This document shows positions 7,999 to 15,139 of a DNA stretch of 64,000 nt, piece by piece. Source of the DNA: Bradyrhizobium sp. LTSP885 (lineage in GTDB: Bacteria > Pseudomonadota > Alphaproteobacteria > Rhizobiales > Xanthobacteraceae); the NCBI RefSeq assembly GCF_000938305.1, contig NZ_JYMT01000035.1, positions 138,751-202,750 of the forward strand, read 5' to 3'. The notes beneath the pieces were generated by a model. The model saw only the letters and a program-made list of their open reading frames with translations, was not told where the DNA came from and ran no database searches. Both the position numbers and the translations under genes were made by a program. Position 1 is the stretch's first letter, and each line of letters begins with the position of its first letter.

Positions 7999-9266
7999 CG
8001 CGACACCGCCGAAATCAGCGTATCGAACATCTTGTTGACGGTCGTGATGACCTGCGAGGCTGCCGAATAGGCCTGCTGCGCCGAGATCATGTTGGAGAAC
8101 TGGCCACTGGTGTCTGTGGTGCTCGATTCCAGCTCGCTACCGTAGACCGTGCCGGCGCCGTTGGAGCCCGAGGTCTGCAGCGTGGCGTTGCCGGACGTCA
8201 CCGTTGCGGAGTAGATGCCGTCGCTGGCCGCGTTCAGACCATTCGGATCGCTGAAGGTCGCAACCGCAATCTTGTAGATCGCGATCGTCTGGCCGTTGGA
8301 ATAGGTGGCATCGACCACGCCCCCCTTACCGATCGAGATGCTGCTCAACTTGCCGTAAGGAAGGCCGTCGGGCGTGATGCCGGTGAGATCGACCGAGGGC
8401 GTCGTCTCGCCCGATGCATATTGGGTCAGGCCGTCGGTCTTGTTGGCGGTGCCGAGGTTGAGCGCGATGCTGCTATTGGTGGCCCCGTCGGTCCAGCCGG
8501 TCACTGTCATTGTCGGCGGGCTCGGCGTCGTCGACTTCAGTGACCCGTCACTGTTGAAGACGATCGCTACCGTGCCAGTGCCCGCCGTGCCGGTGGTGGT
8601 GCTCGAGTCGGACGCGAGCGTCGGGTTGCCGAAGCTTGCGCTCCAGGTATTGGCCGCGGTTTTGTCCCAGGTAATCTGAACCGAATTCGCCGTCCCGAGC
8701 GAGTCGTAGACCGTCATCGAGCTGGTGAAGGTCGCGCCGATCGCGGCGTCCGACGGCAGGTTCGCCGCGATCGTCGCCTTGGTGGTCGGACTGCCGCTGG
8801 TGGAGGCAACCTGCGTGTTGATCGGCGACAGGCTCGAGGCCGAAGCGTTGCCGACGATATTGCCCTGCGCGTCGGTGCGCCAGCCCTCGAGGTAATTGCC
8901 GTTGTCGACGAGATAGCCGGCATTGTCGGTGGTGAACGCACCGTTGCGGGTATAGCCGGTGGTGCCGCCAGACGTCGCGCTGGTGGTGACGAAGAATCCA
9001 GAGCCCTGGATCGCGACGTCGGTCGCGTTGGTGGTCGCGGCCAGCAATCCCTGCTGGGTGATGTTGGCGCGGCCGGACACCGTGACGCCGCCGGACGTGT
9101 ATGATGTCGCGCTGCTCGATGCCGTCACCAGATCGTCGAACATTGCCGACGTGGTCTTGTAGCCCGTGGTATCGGCGTTGGAGATGTTGTCGGAAATCAT
9201 TGCCAGCGACTGGCTCTGCGAGTTGAGCGCCGAGATCGCCGAGGAAAGTGCACCAGTCAAACTCAT
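7995..9266 (-). CDS. flgE: flagellar hook protein FlgE
   Basis: 423 aa, ATG 9266 with CCGGAG 7 nt upstream. The N-terminus MSLTGALSSAISALNSQSQS and DNISNADTTGYK are the flagellar rod/hook signature. The early body has the FlgE pattern AIQGSGFFV and YTRNGAFTTDNAGYLV. The C-terminus (SNMISAQQAYSAASQVITTV) is the matching domain. It forms the curved hook outside the outer membrane. It follows flgD after 19 nt. Length is ordinary for FlgE. Confidence 0.95.
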   Translation of the reverse strand: MSLTGALSSAISALNSQSQSLAMISDNISNADTTGYKTTSAMFDDLVTASSSATSYTSGGVTVSGRANITQQGLLAATTNATDVAIQGSGFFVTTSATSGGTTGYTRNGAFTTDNAGYLVDNGNYLEGWRTDAQGNIVGNASASSLSPINTQVASTSGSPTTKATIAANLPSDAAIGATFTSSMTVYDSLGTANSVQITWDKTAANTWSASFGNPTLASDSSTTTGTAGTGTVAIVFNSDGSLKSTTPSPPTMTVTGWTDGATNSSIALNLGTANKTDGLTQYASGETTPSVDLTGITPDGLPYGKLSSISIGKGGVVDATYSNGQTIAIYKIAVATFSDPNGLNAASDGIYSATVTSGNATLQTSGSNGAGTVYGSELESSTTDTSGQFSNMISAQQAYSAASQVITTVNKMFDTLISAVSR

Positions 9267-9285
9267 GATAAAACTCCGGATACGA

Positions 9286-9945
9286 TCAGGACGTGACGCC
9301 GATAATGTTGGAGGCGCTGACGGGAACGCCGTTCACGAGCAGCGAAGGCGACGAGCCAGAGGCGTCGATCCCCGTTACCGTTCCAGTCATCGTCGTGTAG
9401 TTGAGCACCGAATTGCCGGCGGAGTCGGTCGCGGTGACCGCGATCGTGTACTGGCCGCCGTTGCTGAGCTGGGTGCCGCTGGTGGTCTTGCCGTCCCAGG
9501 TGAAGGTGTTCGAGCCGGCAGTTCCGGTGCCGGTGCCGCTGTACACGACGTTGCCGGATGAATCCGAGACCGTGATCGCAACGTTGGACGCAGCCGATGA
9601 CAGCGAGTAACCGAACGTCGCCGAGCCGTTGGTCAGCTCCGCGGTATTGGTCTTCGCCTCGACCGTGTGGCCGATATAGTTGACCGAGTTGAGCGTCACG
9701 AGGCTCGAGAACGAGCTCGCCAGCGACGTCATGCTGGCGTTGGTCGACTGCTGCTCGGTGAAATTGGCGTAGGAGGTGAGCTGATTGATGAAGTCGGTCG
9801 TGCTGGTCGCGTTCAGCGGATCCTGGTTCTGCAACTCGCTGACGAGCAGATTGAGGAAATCGCCCGAGGTCATCCCCATCGACGCTGAGGTCGAGGAGGT
9901 CGAGGAGGTGGAACTCGCAGCGGAAGCGGCCGATGATACGGTCAT
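9286..9945 (-). CDS. flgD: flagellar hook-capping protein FlgD
   Basis: 219 aa, ATG 9945 with GAAGAGAG upstream. After a Ser/Thr-rich leader comes the FlgD core SGDFLNLLVSELQNQDPLN and NQLTSYANFTEQQ. The C-terminal part has a fibronectin/tudor-like region with the family motif FTWDGKTTSGTQLSNGGQY. It is the scaffold on which FlgE polymerises and is discarded when the hook is complete. It heads the flgD-flgE run, with a 243-base upstream gap that probably contains its promoter. Confidence 0.95.
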   Translation of the reverse strand: MTVSSAASAASSTSSTSSTSASMGMTSGDFLNLLVSELQNQDPLNATSTTDFINQLTSYANFTEQQSTNASMTSLASSFSSLVTLNSVNYIGHTVEAKTNTAELTNGSATFGYSLSSAASNVAITVSDSSGNVVYSGTGTGTAGSNTFTWDGKTTSGTQLSNGGQYTIAVTATDSAGNSVLNYTTMTGTVTGIDASGSSPSLLVNGVPVSASNIIGVTS

Positions 9946-10188
9946 GACAAAGCTCTCTTCGTCGCGGATTGCGCGACGGAACGCGTTTTGAGGATCGAGG
10001 TCGTGATTGTCGTTCGCAGATAAAACGGATGGCGCGCCGATTTCAGGCGCGGATTCATGCGAGCGGAATCACTTGATTAATCGGCAGAATTTGCCGCGTT
10101 GGCGGTGTCGCCGGGCAACGCAAGCAGCGTCGCCGCGCTCGACTGACAAGCGCTTCAAAGATCAGCTAAAGGCTGAAACCGGAGACGT

Positions 10189-10587
10189 TCAGAGCGACAG
10201 GCTGATGGTCAGGACGGGCTCGTCCAGCATCAATGCAAGCGGCGCCAGCGCGGGCAACAGGCTGAACGCCAGCAACAGCGCGGGCAGCACCATCCCGGGA
10301 TGCATGGATTCGTCGGCGGGTTCCGCAACCTTCGCCTCGCCTTCGGGGGCGGCCGGTTCCCTGGGCAGTTTCGCCGCAGCGATGACGATGCGGTCGACAA
10401 GACCCGCAGGCGCGCGAACCGGAGGCGCGGTGAGCGCCCGGCGTGCCGCGCTCGCCTCTTCGTAGAGCGCCCTCGCCTCGGCCGAGGAAGCGAGAAGTTG
10501 CACCGCAACCAGACGCTGATCATCGGGCCAGCGGGACAGGTCATCCCCCAGCCGGTCGATCAGATCCTCGAATGTCGCAACATCCAT
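10189..10587 (-). CDS. small protein of a type linked to ECF sigma factors, possible anti-sigma or partner
   Basis: About 132 aa from ATG 10587; in-frame upstream starts would lengthen it to at most 175 aa and none has a strong ribosome-binding site. The start MDVATFEDLIDRLGDDLSRW is, from memory, typical of small Bradyrhizobium proteins encoded with ECF sigma factors. A helical middle (LLASSAEARALYEEASAARR) leads to a Pro-rich linker and one C-terminal hydrophobic segment (MVLPALLLAFSLLPALAPLA), suggesting membrane anchorage. The only sigma factor nearby is at 13930-14631, three flagellar genes upstream. A regulatory pairing is my inference. Confidence 0.6.
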   Translation of the reverse strand: MDVATFEDLIDRLGDDLSRWPDDQRLVAVQLLASSAEARALYEEASAARRALTAPPVRAPAGLVDRIVIAAAKLPREPAAPEGEAKVAEPADESMHPGMVLPALLLAFSLLPALAPLALMLDEPVLTISLSL

Positions 10588-10786
10588 CGCTCGCGCAGAT
10601 CCAGCCTCGTCGCCAAGGCTGTCATAATCCATTCGCGGGACGGCGGAAATCAATTTCCGCCGGTGCGACATCACGCCCACCATCGTGTCCCCCCAGACGG
10701 TCATTTTCCCCACCAAAACGACGCGGCCGGGTGCCCCGCCGCTCCAGCAAGCGGGCTTCCCCGACCGATTCGCGCTCGGTTGCTGC

Positions 10787-11209
10787 TTAACGCCTGGCGG
10801 CCGATTCGGCCGCCTTGGCCTTGCCGGCGGCCGCCTCGACGAACTTCCAGGCGTCGCGGAGTTCCGTCAGACTGGCGATGATGCGCCGGAAGCCTTCCTT
10901 CGCCTCCGGCCGGCCATAGGAGCGCAGGCACGCCATGATCAGGGCGTTGTAGGTCTTGTAGAGACGATCGGCCATCGCGCCGCCGCGGGTGAAGTCAAGA
11001 TTATGACTGAGGCCGCGCAGGATCGCGGTCGCGCGCGTCAGATGGGCATGGCCCTCCTCGAAGCGCTTTCCGTCGTGCGCCTCCTGGGCCTTCTGCAAAA
11101 ATGTGATCGCGCCATCGCACAGCATCACAACTGCCTTCAGCGGCGGAACCGCCACCGCGGCAGATCGATAGGCATTGTTGGCGAGATAGGCAGCAGAACT
11201 ATTTGTCAT
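10787..11209 (-). CDS. fliS: flagellin export chaperone FliS
   Basis: 140 aa, ATG 11209 overlapping the fliD stop (TGATG). The N-terminal AAYLANNAYRSAAV resembles the FliS start with its conserved Tyr. The core PPLKAVVMLCDGAITFLQKA and helical remainder fit the four-helix chaperone that keeps flagellin monomeric in the cytoplasm. Length is normal for FliS. Its place directly after fliD matches the common fliD-fliS order. Confidence 0.88.
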   Translation of the reverse strand: MTNSSAAYLANNAYRSAAVAVPPLKAVVMLCDGAITFLQKAQEAHDGKRFEEGHAHLTRATAILRGLSHNLDFTRGGAMADRLYKTYNALIMACLRSYGRPEAKEGFRRIIASLTELRDAWKFVEAAAGKAKAAESAARR

Positions 11210-12900
11210 CAGTTACTCGAGTTCGCGTTCAAGAGTGCTTTCAGATAGCCAAGCGTGTTGTTGGCCGTTTCGATAGCTGCCTGATAGTTGGCGTACTGCG
11301 TTTGCAGCTGCGTCTGATAGGTCGAGGCATCGCTCTGGATGGTGCTGACCTGGGTCTGCATGTCGTCGTCAGAGGACTGCAGATTGGTGATCAGCGTCTG
11401 CAGCGATCCGCTGCTCGCAGAGCTGGTCTGAGCGATCTGGTAGATCTGCGACGCCAGACCGGAGGTCGACGTCACGTTGATCGATTGCGAGGTCGAGCCG
11501 GTATAGGTGAATGCCATGCCGGCGTAGATCGTGCCCGAATTGCCGATGATGGTGTCGCCGACTACCGAAAATTGCGAACTGTCGCCGCCGACGGAGGCGC
11601 CGGTCAGCGTGCCGGTCGAGTCCACCGACAGATCAAGCGTGAACGATTGCGGCGACGTCCCGGTGTTGACGACGCTGAGTTGGCTCGACGATGTCGTCGT
11701 TTGCGCGGAGAGAAGCTGGGTTACGCCAGCGAGATTCGTCGTCAGCACGGTGGCCAGGGTGCCGGTATTGAGTTGCAGCTCGTTGTTCTCGTTGAAGGAC
11801 AGGCCGAGGTCGGCCATAGTCATCCCACCCACCGAGCCGCCCAGCACCTGCTGGAGCTGCGTCTGGATATCGCGCATCGTGCTGTCGCCGAACAGCACCG
11901 CGCTCGAGGAGGCCGTACCGTCCGAATTCTGCGCGGACTGCGCGATCACCTGATCGCGAAACGCATTGTAGTTCGTGACGAAGGTCTGCAGCGCCGTGGT
12001 GATCTGGCTGGTGTCGGTACCGATGCTGACATTCAAGGTCGTGCCGCTTGGCGTCGGCTGCAACAGGTCGAAGGTGACACCTGTCAGGACGTCGGACACG
12101 TCGTTGGTGTTACGCGTGATCGAGACGCCGTCGAGGGTGAACTTTGCGGGTTGAGATTTCTGCAGCACGTCGGTGAATGCACCGGTCGAGCCGGTGACGC
12201 CCAGTTTGTTCAGGACGTCGTCGCCGGTCGTGGACGAATAGGTGATATCGGCAGCGTCCTGGGTCCCGGTGAGCACCAGTTCATACGAGCCGCTCGACAC
12301 TTGAACGACCGAGGCCTGGACATTTGTGGTCGAGGTCTGGGCGTTGATGGTGTCGGAAATGTCCTGCATCGACATGCCGCTGGTGACCGTGATGGCCGTG
12401 CTGGTTCCGCCTGCCAGCCCCAGCGAGAACGTTCCGGAATAGCCCAGCGCCGTCGTGGAGCTCGACTGCGACGAGCCGATCACCTTCTGCGCGGTCGCAA
12501 GCTGGGTGATCTGAAGGGTGTGGTCGCCGGTTGCCGAGCCGCTGGTGACGCTCATCGACAGCGCGGATGAGGCACTGAGATCGCCGGTCGAAGAGATCGT
12601 CGCCGCACGCGTGGAGAACGCGTTGGTCGCGAGCGGGTTGACGATCGAGGTGCTGAGCGACGACAGCCCGCTTGCCAACGTCGAAAGCTCGGTCTGCAAG
12701 CTCGTGTAGGCCGTAACCTTGGCCTGGTTCGCGGTGATCTTGGTGGAGATCGAGGTCGCCTGCGCCAGCTTGGCGTCGACCTCGGACTGGATCAGGGTGG
12801 TCCAGTCGATACTGGTCGAGTTGGTCGTGCCGGTCGTCGTCACCGTATCCGACGAGCTCGGCGAAGTGGTCGTGCTCGAGGTGGCGCTGCTTACCGTCAT
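11209..12900 (-). CDS. fliD: flagellar filament capping protein FliD
   Basis: 563 aa. The N-terminus contains TSIDWTTLIQSEVDAKLAQA, corresponding to the FliD N-terminal domain (variant of the usual GLDV/DV-I motif). The middle has repeated Thr/Ser-rich beta segments including a flagellin hook-like stretch (TLQITQLATAQKV). The C-terminal coiled coil ends YQAAIETANNTLGYLKALL. FliD caps the filament and directs flagellin insertion. Adjacent fliS and flagellin confirm the call. Its start at 12900 has only a weak GGCGGAC upstream. Confidence 0.92.
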   Translation of the reverse strand: MTVSSATSSTTTSPSSSDTVTTTGTTNSTSIDWTTLIQSEVDAKLAQATSISTKITANQAKVTAYTSLQTELSTLASGLSSLSTSIVNPLATNAFSTRAATISSTGDLSASSALSMSVTSGSATGDHTLQITQLATAQKVIGSSQSSSTTALGYSGTFSLGLAGGTSTAITVTSGMSMQDISDTINAQTSTTNVQASVVQVSSGSYELVLTGTQDAADITYSSTTGDDVLNKLGVTGSTGAFTDVLQKSQPAKFTLDGVSITRNTNDVSDVLTGVTFDLLQPTPSGTTLNVSIGTDTSQITTALQTFVTNYNAFRDQVIAQSAQNSDGTASSSAVLFGDSTMRDIQTQLQQVLGGSVGGMTMADLGLSFNENNELQLNTGTLATVLTTNLAGVTQLLSAQTTTSSSQLSVVNTGTSPQSFTLDLSVDSTGTLTGASVGGDSSQFSVVGDTIIGNSGTIYAGMAFTYTGSTSQSINVTSTSGLASQIYQIAQTSSASSGSLQTLITNLQSSDDDMQTQVSTIQSDASTYQTQLQTQYANYQAAIETANNTLGYLKALLNANSSN

Positions 12901-12961
12901 GTCAACACGTCCGCCGCAATAGGGATCGGGCCGGCGTTAGGCCGGCCCGATATCTCTTCAA

Positions 12962-13786
12962 TTAGCCGAGAAGCTTGAGCAGATACTGCGGCATCTGGTT
13001 CGCTGCAGTTTCGGCCGACACCGCGGCCTGGGTCTTGACTTCGGCCGACGACAGGGTCGCCTGCTCGGCGGCGATATCGACGTCCTTGATCACCGAGTTG
13101 GCCGACTGCAGGTTCTGGGTCTGGGTCGAGATCGAACTTGCGCTGAAGTTGAAGCGGGACTCCTGAGCACCGATCGTGGCACGCGCGGCCGACACGCTGT
13201 CGATCGCGGTATCGAGCGCTGACAGGGCGCTGGTGGCGCCGGACAGGGTCGAGACGTCGAGCGAGGTCACGCCGAGGGAGGACGAGGTCAGGCTCGTGAG
13301 CGTAATCGTGATGGTGTCGGCCGCGGTCGAACCGACCAGCACCGCGACGCCCGACGAGAACACGCTCGAACCATCCAGCAGGCTCTGGCTGCTATAGCGG
13401 GTACCGGTGGCAATGGAATCGACTTCGCCCGTGAGCTGCGAGAATTCCGAGTTGATGTAGGCGCGGCTGGAGTCGGTCACGGTGCCCGAGGCAGACTCGG
13501 AGGCCAGCGACTTCATGCGCGCGAGGATGTCCGAGATGTTGGAAGCGCCGCCGTCGGCGGTCTGCAGGATCGAGGTCGCCTGCGAGGCGTTGGTCGCGGC
13601 CTGCTGCAGGGTCGTGATGTCGGAGGAGATGCGGGTCGAGATGGCAAGGCCGGCCGCGTCGTCGGAAGCCGAGGTGATGCGCGAACCGCTCGACAGCTTC
13701 GAGAGCGCGCTGCTTTCCTGCGCCGAGTTGATGTTGAGGTACATCACCGCAGAGTTGGCGGCGGTGTTGGTGGAAATTACGGGCAT
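12962..13786 (-). CDS. flagellin
   Basis: 274 aa from ATG 13786, which follows AGGAGCTCCAC; an upstream in-frame ATG is not needed. The N-terminal domain shows SALSKLSSGSRITSASDDAA and GLAISTRI, and the C-terminal domain has SVIKDVDIAAEQATLSSAEV and ends in MPQYLLKLLG. The variable central domain is almost absent, giving a short filament protein near the minimum for flagellin. It is the only flagellin gene in the window and is flanked by fliD and an ECF sigma gene. A 5' untranslated hairpin lies upstream. The symbol (fliC or laf type) cannot be decided from one copy. Confidence 0.95.
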   Translation of the reverse strand: MPVISTNTAANSAVMYLNINSAQESSALSKLSSGSRITSASDDAAGLAISTRISSDITTLQQAATNASQATSILQTADGGASNISDILARMKSLASESASGTVTDSSRAYINSEFSQLTGEVDSIATGTRYSSQSLLDGSSVFSSGVAVLVGSTAADTITITLTSLTSSSLGVTSLDVSTLSGATSALSALDTAIDSVSAARATIGAQESRFNFSASSISTQTQNLQSANSVIKDVDIAAEQATLSSAEVKTQAAVSAETAANQMPQYLLKLLG

Positions 13787-13862
13787 GTGGAGCTCCTGTG
13801 GTGATGGGCATGACATGCCGCATCGTGAAAGAAGAGAGGTGACGACGCGGATCCAGCCCCCG

Positions 13863-13880
13863 TCCGTTCGATCAAACGGA
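13863..13880 (-). promoter_or_regulatory. hairpin in the flagellin 5' region
   Basis: TCCGTT-CGATCA-AACGGA makes a 6-bp stem with a 6-nt loop about 77 nt upstream of the flagellin start. In the same gap, around 13920-13932 on the minus strand, CTAACCATAAAA is an AT-rich stretch suited to a promoter. mRNA-level control of flagellin by the 5' leader is known in alphaproteobacteria, but here it is only a possibility. Confidence 0.35.
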
Positions 13881-13929
13881 AAGGCTGCCGGTGGTCAGGC
13901 GCGAAATCTTCAGAAGCCGGATTTTATGG

Positions 13930-14631
13930 TTAGCAATCGGTAAACGCCGTGCGGAGGTCGCGCTCGTGCCGTCGCAGCATCTCGCGCAACTGTTGCCGCC
14001 CGCGCTTCAACAGCGACTCCACCGCGGCCACGGTCGTGTCCATGACCTCGGCGATCTCGCCGTTACTCATGCTCTCGTGATAGGAGAGGATCACCGCGAC
14101 ACGCTGCTGCTCGGGCAGCCGCTGCATCGCGACCTCCAGAAGATGGCTGATCTCGTTGCGTTCGATGACGGAGCTGGCATCGAGCTGGGTGTCGGCGACC
14201 TCGGGCACGGCATCGACATTCTCGGTGCGCGGCTTGCGGCGCAGGTCGATGCAGCGGTTGCTGACCACCCGATAGAGCCAGGTCGAGAACTTGGCGCGGC
14301 CGTGCTGCCAGCGGCCGCGATGCGTCCAAACCTTCAGCATCGTGTCCTGCACGACATCCTCGGCATCGGCGGCATTCCCGACGATGCGCAGCGCGATGGC
14401 GTAGGCGCGATCGACGTGACGCTCGACGAGAAGACGAAACGCCACCTCGTCGCCGGCGGCGAGGCGGTCCAGCAGATCCTTGTCTTCATCCTGAATCTCG
14501 ACGGTGTCGAGCGGGACTGCGTCGACAACGGTCGGAACGTCGCTCCAGGGGGAGGTCGCATCGATCGGCGCGACCGCGGCCTTCGCGACCTCGATCTCGG
14601 CCGGTGCCCTCATATCAAGCGCGTAGGTCAT
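13930..14631 (-). CDS. ECF-type sigma-70 family RNA polymerase sigma factor
   Basis: 233 aa from ATG 14631, preceded by GGAGAGTAGGGGA. Region 2 is at AAGDEVAFRLLVERHVDRAY and GNAADAEDVVQDTMLKVW. Region 4 is at LPEQQRVAVILSYHESMSNG followed by the helix-turn-helix IAEVMDTTVAAVESLLKRGR. There is no sigma region 1 or 3, as in ECF sigma factors. An acidic N-terminal extension of about 55 residues precedes region 2. It is the first gene of the flagellar run and precedes the flagellin gene by 143 bases, so it may control late flagellar genes. The usual late flagellar sigma is FliA (sigma-28); an ECF factor here is unusual. Confidence 0.88.
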   Translation of the reverse strand: MTYALDMRAPAEIEVAKAAVAPIDATSPWSDVPTVVDAVPLDTVEIQDEDKDLLDRLAAGDEVAFRLLVERHVDRAYAIALRIVGNAADAEDVVQDTMLKVWTHRGRWQHGRAKFSTWLYRVVSNRCIDLRRKPRTENVDAVPEVADTQLDASSVIERNEISHLLEVAMQRLPEQQRVAVILSYHESMSNGEIAEVMDTTVAAVESLLKRGRQQLREMLRRHERDLRTAFTDC

Positions 14632-15139
14632 TCCCCTACTCTCCAACCCATCGCCGCTGGCACACATCCCATGCGGCTTCTAATCGTTGAACGGAGAGGT
14701 CAGGCAATCCAGGCGAACTTTTTTCGTTATTTTTCAAATACTTAGGTGGAATTTTTTGCCGACCGCCCGGCAAAAGATGCCGCCTCGCCGCCGCGCAGGC
14801 AGACGATCGGCATGATCTGGAGCTGTCGTTCAGCATCGTGTTGAATTCCGTGGCAGGAATAGTCGCGCCTGAAAACGCTGTTTCACACGTATAAACACTA
14901 CGCGAACACGTGCATGCGTCAGGCATGCGGGTGGTTCGTCAGCACGTGGTCGAGATCTTGCTTTCAACGATCGCGACTAGGCAAATTTTTCCGAATCACC
15001 AATTCGACGTTATCGAATTTTTTGAATCTGTCAGTCGCGAAGCGTGCGTTTTGGAATCTGGCGTCGACTTTTTTGAATCAGCGCGCCTGATTTGTCGCAC
15101 GATTGCGTTCTACGCACGGGGCTGGCGGGGGTTTTGCGC
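14632..15139. promoter_or_regulatory. AT-richer divergent region between sigma gene and surface-modification operon
   Basis: About 508 bases without a supported gene, with many T-runs and clearly lower GC than the flanks. It should contain the promoters for the sigma gene (minus) and the HAD-protein operon (plus). A TTTTTTGAATC motif recurs near 15018 and 15070, with a related TTTTGGAATC near 15050. These spaced repeats could be regulator sites. Confidence 0.4.

Noticed and set aside
11203..12570. Plus-strand frame opposite fliD
   Set aside because: Shadow of FliD; Arg/Gly-rich and without family motifs.
14651..14667. TGGCACACATCCCATGC as a sigma-54 promoter
   Set aside because: The GG and GC elements are separated by 12 bases where the consensus requires 10.
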